A stretch of 24,856 nt of DNA, taken from NCBI RefSeq assembly GCF_000297435.1, contig NZ_CAIP01000026.1, positions 1 to 24,856 of the forward strand. Direction: 5' to 3'. Below, piece after piece: positions 8,691-15,721 of this stretch. Both the position numbers and the translations under genes were made by a program. The DNA is from Microcystis sp. T1-4 (lineage in GTDB: Bacteria > Cyanobacteriota > Cyanobacteriia > Cyanobacteriales > Microcystaceae). The notes beneath the pieces are model-generated. The model saw only the letters and a list, made by a program, of their open reading frames with translations. It had not been told where the DNA came from and searched no databases. Within the stretch, counting starts at the first letter, position 1. Each line of letters opens with the position of its first letter.

Positions 8691-10367
8691 GTTACTCCCT
8701 TTGATTCCCCCAAATCTTTACATTGGCAGCAAAGCTTGCGAGCGCCGATTGTTCGTCAATTGGAGATATTTAGCTTTACAATGCAGTTTTTGACTTTTTT
8801 GCTCTGGGATCGTTTAACGGGGGCTAATAGGGGCAAAAAACGGCAAAGGAGAGCGAAATGGTTAGTTGATCGCCTCATTAATTTGGGACCAACTTTTATT
8901 AAAATTGGACAATCTTTATCGACGCGAGCAGATTTAATTCCGCTCGAATATATCGAACAATTAAGCCAATTACAGGATCGAGTTCCCGAATTTAATAGTC
9001 AAGAAGCGCTCCGAGTTATTGAAACAGAATTAGGACAACCCCTAGATAATTTATTTGCAAGTTTTACCCTATCTCCCCTCGCTTGTGCCAGTTTAGGACA
9101 AGTGCATCGAGCGCGGTTATTAAGTGGGGAAGAAGTCGTTATTAAGGTACAAAGACCGAATCTAGAAGGACTATTTAATCTCGATTTTGAAGTGTTGCAT
9201 CGTCTCACCCGTTGGTTAAATATTTTCCCCGTGGTGAAAAAATATAATTTAGAAGCTATCTATCAAGAATTCTTTGAACTACTCTTTCAAGAAATCGATT
9301 ATATTCATGAGGGTAAAAATGCCGAACGCTTTCGGGAAAATTTTAAGAATTATCCCCAGGTAAAAGTCCCTTTAGTGTACTGGCAATATACCACCCGCAA
9401 GGTATTAACTTTGGAGTATGTGCCGGGGATTAAAGTTGATGATCGAGAGACTTTAATAGCTAATGGTATTAACGTCGATGGTATTATTCAACTGGGGATC
9501 TGTTCCTATCTCAAACAACTATTACAGGATGGTTTTTTCCAATCGGATCCCCATCCGGGTAATATGGCAGTTAGTCAGGAAGGGGAGTTAATTTTCTACG
9601 ATTTTGGCACGATGTTCGAGGTAAAATCTGTTGCTAAAGATCAAATGATCGAAACCTTTTTTGCTGTCTTGAGAAAGGATACGGAAACAGTCTTAAAAAC
9701 CTTGATCTATATGGGGTTAATTGAACCTGTTAGAGAGCTGCAACCCGTGCGAAATATCCTGGAGTTTCTCCTAGAGGAATTTCGCGATAAACCGGTAGAT
9801 GTGAGGGCTTTTGAACAAATTAGCGATCAAGTGTATTTAATGTTTAAACAGCAACCCTTTCGCTTACCTCCCCAAATGACTTTTATTATTAAATCTGTCA
9901 CCACTTTGGATGGGATTGCCCGCTCTTTAGATCCCCAGTATAATTTATTAGCAGCTAGTCAACCTTTTGTGAAAAGTCTAGCGGTATCGGGAGGAACTAG
10001 CAACACCATGCTTACCCTAGCTAATCAAGCTCGCACTTTTCTTAAACAACAATGGCAAAAAGGGAATAAAAACGAGAGAATGATCCGTCAATTAGAGGAA
10101 AAAATCGAGCGAGGAAATTTAGTTTTTCAAGTTAAGTCACGGGAAAATGAACGACTCCTGAAAAGAATTTATCTGGCAATTAAAGTATTAATTAATGTCT
10201 GTTTATTGGGATTTAGCATTATCTCAGCCATATTTTTATTAGACAGCAACTATAGCAAACTAGCCATTATTCCCTTCAGTTTAGCGGGGTTATTTGCTTT
10301 ATTTTTTCTGCGTTCTTCCCTGGCTTTATTGATTCAGGAAAGATTAGATAAAATGCTAGACAAGTAA
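8688..10367 (+). CDS. ABC1/UbiB (AarF) family atypical kinase, membrane-anchored
   Basis: A protein-kinase-like ATPase of the UbiB family, linked in general to quinone or isoprenoid-lipid metabolism at membranes; in cyanobacteria and plastids the relatives affect plastoquinone and tocopherol. In the 559 residues the family motifs come in order: the invariant KxGQ (KIGQ, 72-75), the alanine-rich loop ACASLGQVH (132-140) that replaces the glycine-rich loop, the ATP-binding lysine at 153, the family helix QEIDY (201-205), the catalytic-loop segment DPHPGN (287-292) and the metal-binding DFG (305-307). Two hydrophobic segments near the C-terminus (about 488-545) anchor it in a membrane. The ATG at 8688 is the last unit of a heptamer array; an internal ATG at 8781 (Met32) is an alternative start. 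Substrate is unknown. Confidence 0.88.
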   Translation: MVTPFDSPKSLHWQQSLRAPIVRQLEIFSFTMQFLTFLLWDRLTGANRGKKRQRRAKWLVDRLINLGPTFIKIGQSLSTRADLIPLEYIEQLSQLQDRVPEFNSQEALRVIETELGQPLDNLFASFTLSPLACASLGQVHRARLLSGEEVVIKVQRPNLEGLFNLDFEVLHRLTRWLNIFPVVKKYNLEAIYQEFFELLFQEIDYIHEGKNAERFRENFKNYPQVKVPLVYWQYTTRKVLTLEYVPGIKVDDRETLIANGINVDGIIQLGICSYLKQLLQDGFFQSDPHPGNMAVSQEGELIFYDFGTMFEVKSVAKDQMIETFFAVLRKDTETVLKTLIYMGLIEPVRELQPVRNILEFLLEEFRDKPVDVRAFEQISDQVYLMFKQQPFRLPPQMTFIIKSVTTLDGIARSLDPQYNLLAASQPFVKSLAVSGGTSNTMLTLANQARTFLKQQWQKGNKNERMIRQLEEKIERGNLVFQVKSRENERLLKRIYLAIKVLINVCLLGFSIISAIFLLDSNYSKLAIIPFSLAGLFALFFLRSSLALLIQERLDKMLDK

Positions 10368-10439
10368 ATAATTACCATCTTTAATTAGTAGATCGTTTTT
10401 GTTATCCGCAACAAAAATTAAAGTTTGACAGGCTGTCTG

Positions 10440-10484
10440 TTGACAAGATTTTCCAGAAGTTATCATAATGAAAATGTTTTCATT
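10440..10484 (+). promoter_or_regulatory. Predicted sigma-70 promoter overlapped by a Fur-like palindrome
   Basis: TTGACA (10440-10445) and CATAAT (10464-10469) are 18 bases apart, upstream of the DsrE-family gene. The -10 box runs into an 8+8 palindrome, AATGAAAATGTTTTCATT (10467-10484). The stretch beginning CATAATGAAAAT (10464-10482) agrees with the 19-bp consensus Fur box at about 12 of 19 positions by eye. Binding here would block the promoter. The promoter is plausible and the regulator is a guess. Confidence 0.45.
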
Positions 10485-10510
10485 GCACCCAGCAGCAAGA
10501 GGACAAGAAA

Positions 10511-10996
10511 ATGTTATTAAAATCTTTAGCCCTTGGTTCCCTTGTCGGATTATCCTTAGTTACATCAGTCCCAGTCTTAGCTAATCCTTCCGTTTCTCCA
10601 GTACAAACTAACGAAGCAATAATTGCAGTCGGTCAACAAAAATCCGATTTATTTGTTAATTTAACCACTGATGATCCTTGGCGAGCGGCAATGGCAATCG
10701 GTGTCGCTACCAATATGCTGAAAAAAGGTCACTCAACCACCATTTTTTTGAATATTACAGGGGTACACCTGGCAGCGACGACCATTCCTCAACACACTAA
10801 CGGTATCACTGGTAAAACCCTGCAAGCAATGTTAGTAGATTTCATCAGTCAAGGGGGAAAAGTCTTAATTTGTCCCTCCTGTATGAAACAAGCAGCCATA
10901 AAACCCCAAGATCTAATTGCGGGTGTGGTGACAAGTTCCCCCGATTCCCTAGAAGCAAATTTATTTAACGAAACGGTTAAAGTAATTAGCTGGTAA
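10511..10996 (+). CDS. Secreted DsrE/DsrF-family protein
   Basis: A 161-residue protein with a clear signal peptide (1-24, cleavage after VLA) and a DsrE-like fold after it: SDLFVNLTTDDPWRAAMAIGVATNML (45-70) and a C-terminal segment with CPSC (121-124). DsrE-family proteins transfer or relay sulfur through conserved cysteines; whether this exported version does so is unknown, though the CPSC pair could form a disulfide or bind a metal. AGAGGA (10498-10503) is a good ribosome binding site 7 bases before the ATG. It has its own predicted promoter with a Fur-like palindrome and an 11-bp hairpin after the stop, so it looks monocistronic. Family confidence is good, function low. Confidence 0.85.
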   Translation: MLLKSLALGSLVGLSLVTSVPVLANPSVSPVQTNEAIIAVGQQKSDLFVNLTTDDPWRAAMAIGVATNMLKKGHSTTIFLNITGVHLAATTIPQHTNGITGKTLQAMLVDFISQGGKVLICPSCMKQAAIKPQDLIAGVVTSSPDSLEANLFNETVKVISW

Positions 10997-11018
10997 ATCT
11001 AGCATTTTCTAGAGAATC

Positions 11019-11044
11019 TAGAGACCTTATTATTAAGGTCTCTA
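11019..11044 (+). terminator. Hairpin after the DsrE-family gene
   Basis: TAGAGACCTTA (11019-11029) and TAAGGTCTCTA (11034-11044) form a perfect 11-bp stem with a TTAT loop, about 20 bases after the stop codon. No strong T-run follows, so it may act as a terminator or as a 3'-end stabiliser. Confidence 0.5.
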
Positions 11045-11374
11045 TCCCAGTTTCCGCTTAACATTCAATTGATAATTTTTACTAATATATTGCTACCCAT
11101 TGTCAGTAATTACTATAACTAGAATGATTGATTTTGATCAAGGTGAACAATTATAATTTTTTTCTGAGAAAAAAATTAATTATTGAAAATGTTCTCAATA
11201 GTAGTTTCTACAATTTGTCGATACCTCACTAACGTGAAAAGCGCTATAAGCTGCCGTACATCTAAAGGACATATTATTGAAATCAAAAAAACACCTAATT
11301 TGATTTTGGATTTCGCTTGTTTCAATCTAACTGATAACTGTTTACTGTTTACTGAATAAACGTTTATACCTGAA

Positions 11375-11485
11375 TATAGCGTTTCCCAATCTCATGAGGT
11401 ACCCCAAAATCTTAACTCCTGACGACCGGCTACTGACTCCTCAAAACCTAAGACTCTGTACCCCACAACTAGGGGAATTGCTATA
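11375..11485 (+). repeat. TATAGCG-family inverted-repeat element
   Basis: Begins TATAGCGTTTCCC (11375-11387) and ends GGGGAATTGCTATA (11472-11485), imperfect inverted repeats. After the left end it has CTCATGAGGTAC, and the same spacing of TATAGCG to GAGGTA occurs at 15405 and, reversed, at 11248-11221. No coding capacity. Confidence 0.5.
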
Positions 11486-11731
11486 AGTTAATTATTTGCA
11501 TAACAATTCCCGAAGAGCCGAAATTGTTAAACCACGCTCTGTTCGAGTTATTGCGGGTTCCTTATCAGGATACAGTGACATAGTTTTGATTAGCTACAAA
11601 TGGTATTGAGTGGCCGCTCTTTTCCCATCATATCACCCCCAACTCTGCTGGCCTCACCAATGAAAATATGGCGCATTACATTTGATTAGCGTACCCTACA
11701 CTCGTCAGCGTACTTCTAGGCAGTGCCTTCG

Positions 11732-11831
11732 ACATCGCACTTTAACCCACAGTTTCAATCAATGTGCATGGTGCGTTCCCCAAAAATCTATTAGTGGAGC
11801 AGCAGTAGCCATATTAGGGAACGCACCCTAC
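11732..11831. repeat. Left 100-bp direct repeat bounding the TA/R-M cassette
   Basis: Runs from ACATCGCACTTTAACCCACA to GGGAACGCACCCTAC. It matches 14828-14926 in the same orientation with only about nine differences. Each copy contains an inverted pair GGTGCGTTCCC / GGGAACGCACC (here 11770-11780 and 11818-11828). It ends 38 bases before the vapC stop codon. The two copies enclose the toxin-antitoxin and restriction-modification genes. Confidence 0.85.
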
Positions 11832-11869
11832 AAGATTGCGTTCGGCATCGCACTGACGGGAGCAAGCAA

Positions 11870-12292
11870 TTAATTTCTAATTTTAAGCACTTGCATAGGA
11901 GTCAAACGTCTTTGCTCTGTCCTGTCAAAATCTTGATCAAAACTCACAATAGTAGCTTTTTCAAGCTCGGCAGCAACATATTGGTAAGCATCATCAAAAT
12001 CCAAGCGAAAGAGATCTATTATTTCTACGACTCTCTTCATTTGGTTAGCAGGAATACTGACCAGTACAAAACCAGCATCAATCAAAACGTCATCCACAAA
12101 TTTGATAAAAACCTCTCGTTGATTCAGCCGATTACAGATCACCCCGATAGAATGTAAAGTAAAATCAGTCATACACATATCAGAGAGTGAGAGCGTATCA
12201 AGTAGCTCCGCAACAACCTCAGCCTGTCCTTGTCCTAATAAGCGTTCTAGCCAAATATTCGTATCCAGAAGAAACACTAGCCATTTCTCCAT
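11870..12292 (-). CDS. vapC: PIN-domain ribonuclease toxin, VapC-like
   Basis: The toxin of a type II pair, expected to cut RNA (tRNA or rRNA) unless bound by its antitoxin. The 140-residue length fits VapC. The N-terminal strand LLDTN carries the first metal-binding Asp10, FRLDFDDAYQY supplies Asp100/101, and SFDQDFDRT supplies Asp119/121. The glutamate usually found near residue 43 is not obvious: MTDFTLHSIG has Asp43 in that place, which may be a tolerated variant. The start ATG at 12292 lies inside the end of the preceding antitoxin gene (16-base overlap), which is typical for translationally coupled TA pairs. A GTG at codon 6 would give the shorter N-terminus also seen in this family. 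Confidence 0.8.
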   Translation of the reverse strand: MEKWLVFLLDTNIWLERLLGQGQAEVVAELLDTLSLSDMCMTDFTLHSIGVICNRLNQREVFIKFVDDVLIDAGFVLVSIPANQMKRVVEIIDLFRLDFDDAYQYVAAELEKATIVSFDQDFDRTEQRRLTPMQVLKIRN

Positions 12293-12486
12293 TCAACTGC
12301 AAGATGCTGTAACTCAATTGATGTGTAATCGGTTTTAAGCATCCCTGCCCAGTCTTGACGGAGTTTACGTTTTATAGGTTGGTTAGATTTACTTAAAAGT
12401 GACTCTACAAACGTTTGTACTTCAACCTTTAACTGGGGCGGTAATTGTCTCACCAGTTCTTCTAGTGATTTTGCTGATGTACTCAT
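12277..12486 (-). CDS. vapB: VapB-type antitoxin (DUF2281-like)
   Basis: A 69-residue protein in front of, and overlapping, the PIN toxin. The LEELVRQLPPQLKVEVQTFVESLL segment and the C-terminal KLRQDWAGML...TSIELQHLAVEWRNG resemble the DUF2281-type antitoxins common in cyanobacteria: an N-terminal helical part and a C-terminal tail that would wrap the toxin. I chose the ATG at 12486 over a TTG at 12498 because it gives the normal N-terminus. A 20-bp repeat (AGTGCCTTCGGTATCGCACT, 12643-12662) and 250 bases of non-coding sequence separate it from the methyltransferase gene. Confidence 0.75.
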   Translation of the reverse strand: MSTSAKSLEELVRQLPPQLKVEVQTFVESLLSKSNQPIKRKLRQDWAGMLKTDYTSIELQHLAVEWRNG

Positions 12487-12742
12487 GTATTTTACCAATT
12501 CAACTTTTTGTAGTAGTTGATAACTAATCTACCACCAGTCTAGCATAGGATTTGATGAGAAATAGCACTAATCTTGAAAACCCCTATAACCCAGTATCGC
12601 GCCCTAAAGCAAGCCCTCCAACCCCATCTAGGGGGGCTACCCAGTGCCTTCGGTATCGCACTAGCTTTGGAGCATAACGATCGATTTCACCGACATTTTG
12701 GATCGTAGCGGAACAATGTCAGGTACAACGATTTGTTATACC
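12487..12742. other. Non-coding spacer between vapB and the methyltransferase gene
   Basis: No gene is seen. It should hold the vapBC promoter. It contains AGTGCCTTCGGTATCGCACT (12643-12662), nearly identical to 11722-11741 at the left cassette border, which suggests that the TA pair and the R-M pair each sit between copies of the same repeat family. Confidence 0.5.
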
Positions 12743-13753
12743 TTATCTTTCTTTGTCAGTTAAATCAATATATTCAGTTTGTATTCGTTTATTCTTGATT
12801 AGTATTCTAAAATACGGACATTTCCCATTTACTGATAAATCTTTATCATCATTCCCTTTCCTGAATTTAATTATTTCAAATTGGTCGGGATTAAATTTAT
12901 GTAAAAATGTTATTGGCACCCCCATATATCCCTTATAATCTATTGGTATGTCTTGTGTTTTATTAACATTAATTCCATCATAATTGTCATATTTTGAATA
13001 TTGAAGTTCGTTGCCAAAATATCTTTTTGTAAGTTTTATATCTTCGTGCCGCTTAAAATTATCTAAATTAGTAAGCCATAAACAATTGTTCGGTGAGATT
13101 ATTCTATTACCAGAGTTATCTATTCGAGTTTCTGTTCCATATAGTTCATAGTTTTCAGGTACAATAAAACCTGAAATACCTCTACCAAGATTTATTCCTA
13201 ACCACGCCTTGTTTTCTTGAATAAGTTTGAAAATTTCTTTATAGGTTATTGCATTAATATTTCCAATTATCAAAAACTTTTTATCGTATTTAACCAATTG
13301 AGCTACATACTCTCTGAATAATGAAAATGGGGGATTGGTAACAACAATATCGGACTGCTTTAATAGTTCAATGCTTTCCGAACTACGAAAATCACCATCT
13401 CCATTAAAGTAAACTAGGTCAGTTGAACTTGGTTTGTTTTTTTCGCCTTCTGTACCTGTATATTCAAAGAAAAACCCTTTTTCATCTTCTTCTGTATTAA
13501 ATAAATTTTTTACTTGCTCTCTATAACAAGATGTTATTATTTTTTTAAGACCTAATTCATTAAAATTTGAGGTAAAATAATTAAAAAAGTTACTAATTCG
13601 GGGGTCATCGCAATTGCAATAAACTACTTGATTTTCAAAATGACTTTTATAATGCTGTAATTCGCTTTCTATATCTGAAAGCTGTGTATAAAACTCATCA
13701 CTTTTTGATTTTTTAGCTTTTTGTAATAATTGGTTTGTTGCATTTCTTGCCAT
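12743..13753 (-). CDS. ecoRIM: EcoRI-type adenine-N6 DNA methyltransferase
   Basis: The protective enzyme of the R-M pair, predicted to methylate the inner adenine of GAATTC. From memory of M.EcoRI, the sequence is close along its whole length: it opens MARNATNQLL and continues KAKKSKSDEFYTQ (DEFYTQ at 19-24), VVYCNCDDPR (near 43-52), GDGDFRSSESIELL, and the catalytic motif NPPF (140-143, 139-142 in M.EcoRI). The IISPNNCLWLTNLD and MGVPITFLHKFNP segments are shared too. I chose the ATG at 13753 because M.EcoRI starts at this residue; an upstream TTG at 13759 would add two residues. At 336 residues it has a C-terminal extension of about ten beyond M.EcoRI. It follows the endonuclease gene after 37 bases, in the same order as in the E. 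coli system. Base composition is A+T-rich relative to neighbours. Confidence 0.96.
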   Translation of the reverse strand: MARNATNQLLQKAKKSKSDEFYTQLSDIESELQHYKSHFENQVVYCNCDDPRISNFFNYFTSNFNELGLKKIITSCYREQVKNLFNTEEDEKGFFFEYTGTEGEKNKPSSTDLVYFNGDGDFRSSESIELLKQSDIVVTNPPFSLFREYVAQLVKYDKKFLIIGNINAITYKEIFKLIQENKAWLGINLGRGISGFIVPENYELYGTETRIDNSGNRIISPNNCLWLTNLDNFKRHEDIKLTKRYFGNELQYSKYDNYDGINVNKTQDIPIDYKGYMGVPITFLHKFNPDQFEIIKFRKGNDDKDLSVNGKCPYFRILIKNKRIQTEYIDLTDKER

Positions 13754-13790
13754 TTTCAACCTATTTTGATTTAATAAATCTTTGTTTTAG

Positions 13791-14627
13791 TTATTTACTT
13801 TTGGTTATCTGATTAAATATCTCACTGCCTAATACTTTAAGAGAGGTTTTAGAAATTTCAAGCATAATATCAAACATTTTTTTGAGATCCCATTTTTCGC
13901 TATTTCCTTGTGTGTATATAGAAGTTGCTTGAAGCATAATTGTTTTATCTTTATGCTTGACAAACTTATTTTTACACAAATTGGTATTAATGAGCATTCC
14001 ATAATTTGCAGAAGTTAACCTATCTAATCTATTTAGCATTCCTGAATTGTATTCAAGCGTCACAACCCTTCCATCGGGTCTTTTAATTGAAATAGTTTCT
14101 GTTAAAAAATTTGAGCCTTCCAGAAATAATACATAGGGAAAATGAGATTCAGATAACATCAAATTAGCGATTTCAGATATGTTTTTATGCGATCTTTCTA
14201 TCGCATTACCGGCAGCCATCAAATCTTGATCATTTTTTGCTCCTACAAGTTTTCCTGCTTTGATGTTTTCAATGTCTTTCCCCTGATGTTTAGCTTCCGA
14301 AACTAAAACGATTCTCCAATTACCTTTATCATCTTTTACTTCTATTATTCCACCATCGGGTATAATACTTGAATTTGATACAAAAAGTGTTTGTCCTAAT
14401 TCAGGGTCAATTTTCTTTAATGCTTCGTTTATTTCTTCTTTTTTTATGCTCGTTTTGTATTGAAAAGATAATTGAGGAAACTCCTTTTCAAGCTGTTCAA
14501 TTACAAAAAGTGAAATTTTTCCAACAGTTATGTCGTGTGATTTTGCTTCATCTCCAAATAGACCAACTACACCTTTAGACTCTTTATGTTGATTCGTTAA
14601 TCTTTTTGATTGATTCTTTTTAGTCAT
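13791..14627 (-). CDS. ecoRIR: EcoRI-type restriction endonuclease
   Basis: A type II restriction enzyme expected to cut GAATTC as a homodimer. Compared with EcoRI from memory, the 278-residue product (EcoRI 277) aligns almost without gaps. The PD-(D/E)XK catalytic residues fall on the same numbers: Asp91 (PDGG), Glu111 and Lys113 (EAKHQGK). The recognition helix segment LMAAGNAIERSHKN keeps Met137, Asn141, Glu144 and Arg145, and Arg200 and Arg203 are also present. This argues that the site specificity is unchanged. The ATG at 14627 gives an N-terminus parallel to EcoRI; the ribosome binding site is a weak AAAGG. No controller gene is seen, as in the E. coli system, where methyltransferase promoters lie within the endonuclease gene; the same may hold here. 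No frameshift or stop is visible, so it looks active. Confidence 0.97.
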   Translation of the reverse strand: MTKKNQSKRLTNQHKESKGVVGLFGDEAKSHDITVGKISLFVIEQLEKEFPQLSFQYKTSIKKEEINEALKKIDPELGQTLFVSNSSIIPDGGIIEVKDDKGNWRIVLVSEAKHQGKDIENIKAGKLVGAKNDQDLMAAGNAIERSHKNISEIANLMLSESHFPYVLFLEGSNFLTETISIKRPDGRVVTLEYNSGMLNRLDRLTSANYGMLINTNLCKNKFVKHKDKTIMLQATSIYTQGNSEKWDLKKMFDIMLEISKTSLKVLGSEIFNQITKSK

Positions 14628-14827
14628 ATTGTGCCTTTTCTTTACTTAAATCTTCCACTTTCTGCTACAGATAATGTATGTATAACTAAAAATTATCCGG
14701 AAACTTTCCGTATAACACTCTCTGGAGTAACGATATGGGTTAACTTTCGGCATATCACTCTATTTAGGCGCAATCGCCAGAACTTTTCCCTATATCACGC
14801 CCAAAAGCCTGTTAGCCAGATTAGCCC

Positions 14828-14926
14828 ACATCGCACTTTAACCCACAGCTTGAATCAATGTGCATGGTGCGTTCCCCAAAATCTATTAGTGGAGTAGTAA
14901 GAGCCACCTTAGGGAACGCACCCTAC
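14828..14926. repeat. Right 99-bp direct repeat bounding the TA/R-M cassette
   Basis: Same orientation and over 90% identical by eye to 11732-11831, including the internal GGTGCGTTCCC / GGGAACGCACC inverted pair. It stops five bases before the stop codon (14932-14934) of the neighbouring membrane-protein gene. The stretch 14628-14827 between the endonuclease gene and this repeat holds no gene and should contain the endonuclease promoter. Confidence 0.85.
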
Positions 14927-14931
14927 GGCCT

Positions 14932-15333
14932 TCAAGGAATAATTAGAACAAACCAAGCTACAAAAAACACCCCTGGCAACAATATTGCAGCTAAATGACC
15001 CAAAATAAAACCACCCAATGTAAGTGTACCAAGAGTAACTTCAAATTCGCGTCCAATAGCTTCTTTGAGCTTATATTGAGCAGAGAGAGCTGCTAAAATT
15101 GATATGTAGGCGATTATTAAATTTACCACACCAATCCAAGGCAGTATAACAAGTAGCTTATTAATTCGCTCAAACTGTGGAACAGTATTTTGGGCAGCCA
15201 AAAGAACAGCATATGTTGCAAATAATATGGTTTGTGACAATAGAAGCCAAGACAGTCTATAGTTTATTAGGTTATCTTCATGAACCCATTTTTCTCTAGC
15301 TGCCAGATACTTTTCATGTTCAGTGGGATACAT
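14932..15333 (-). CDS. Small integral membrane protein of unknown function
   Basis: A 133-residue protein with a polar N-terminus (1-28; REKWVHEDNLINYRLSW) and three to four membrane segments: about 26-46, 60-86 and one or two within 100-132. It resembles in layout a group of uncharacterised small membrane proteins with an ED-L-N-R-W stretch just before the first helix; I cannot name a family with confidence. The ATG at 15331-15333 has only a weak ribosome binding site. It sits directly outside the right direct repeat of the accessory cassette, so it may be chromosomal background or part of the variable region. Confidence 0.7.
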   Translation of the reverse strand: MYPTEHEKYLAAREKWVHEDNLINYRLSWLLLSQTILFATYAVLLAAQNTVPQFERINKLLVILPWIGVVNLIIAYISILAALSAQYKLKEAIGREFEVTLGTLTLGGFILGHLAAILLPGVFFVAWFVLIIP

Positions 15334-15404
15334 CTAACTCTTTTCTCCACATTTTCCACATTTTTAACTTTTTAAGAAGCAGTCTTTAGTTCTTCTTTGT
15401 TTAC

Positions 15405-15500
15405 TATAGCGTTTCTGATTCGCAAGAGGTACATTCCCGATCCTAAACAGCTTAATCAGCAAAGGTTTAAGTGTGCCGCACAGATGCGAGAACCGCTATA
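15405..15500 (+). repeat. TATAGCG-family inverted-repeat element, second copy
   Basis: Starts TATAGCGTTTCTGATTCGCA (15405-15424) and ends TGCGAGAACCGCTATA (15485-15500). These are imperfect inverted repeats, with AAGAGGTAC right after the left end as in the copy at 11375. No coding capacity. Confidence 0.55.
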
Positions 15501-15673
15501 AATTTCTGACAATTTAGGCTGATTCTAGCGACGATTATTTGATCTGACCGCACCTCTTGACAAAAATTTATAATTATTCGATTCGTTTAATTGTCGGGGT
15601 CTTCTGTAAAGATTTTTTACCTGGAAATCCACACCCAGTAACAAACTTTTTGCCGCAAACTCTAATTCAACCT

Positions 15674-15707
15674 TTTGCTCCTGTACTTTTAGCAGCACAG
15701 GAGCAAA
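15674..15707 (-). terminator. Hairpin downstream of ccmO
   Basis: TTTGCTCCTGT (15674-15684) and ACAGGAGCAAA (15697-15707) form a perfect 11-bp stem with a 12-base loop, 15 bases beyond the ccmO stop. It lacks a T-run, as many cyanobacterial 3' hairpins do. Confidence 0.55.
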
Positions 15708-15721
15708 GCTGAAAATAAAAA

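Larger units (their letters stand above)
10997..11869. other. Non-coding spacer with several repeat elements
   Basis: About 870 bases without a credible gene. In order it has a hairpin (11019-11044), an A+T-rich stretch, a minus-oriented TATAGCG-type repeat end (11248 down to 11221), a full TATAGCG element (11375-11485) and, at the right, the 100-bp repeat that bounds the accessory cassette (11732-11831). A 63-codon plus-strand frame (11682-11873) consists of this repeat and is rejected as a gene. Confidence 0.65.
15334..15721. other. Non-coding spacer with a TATAGCG element and a ccmO 3' hairpin
   Basis: The 388-base spacer contains the TATAGCG element 15405-15500 and the hairpin 15674-15707. 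The rest (15501-15673) is A+T-rich with nothing recognisable. Confidence 0.55.

Noticed and set aside
11682..11873. Plus-strand frame of 63 codons at the left cassette border
   Set aside because: It is made of the 100-bp direct repeat. A similar peptide (RTLTH-NQCAWCVPQ) appears in the second repeat at 14828, so it reflects repeat DNA rather than a gene.
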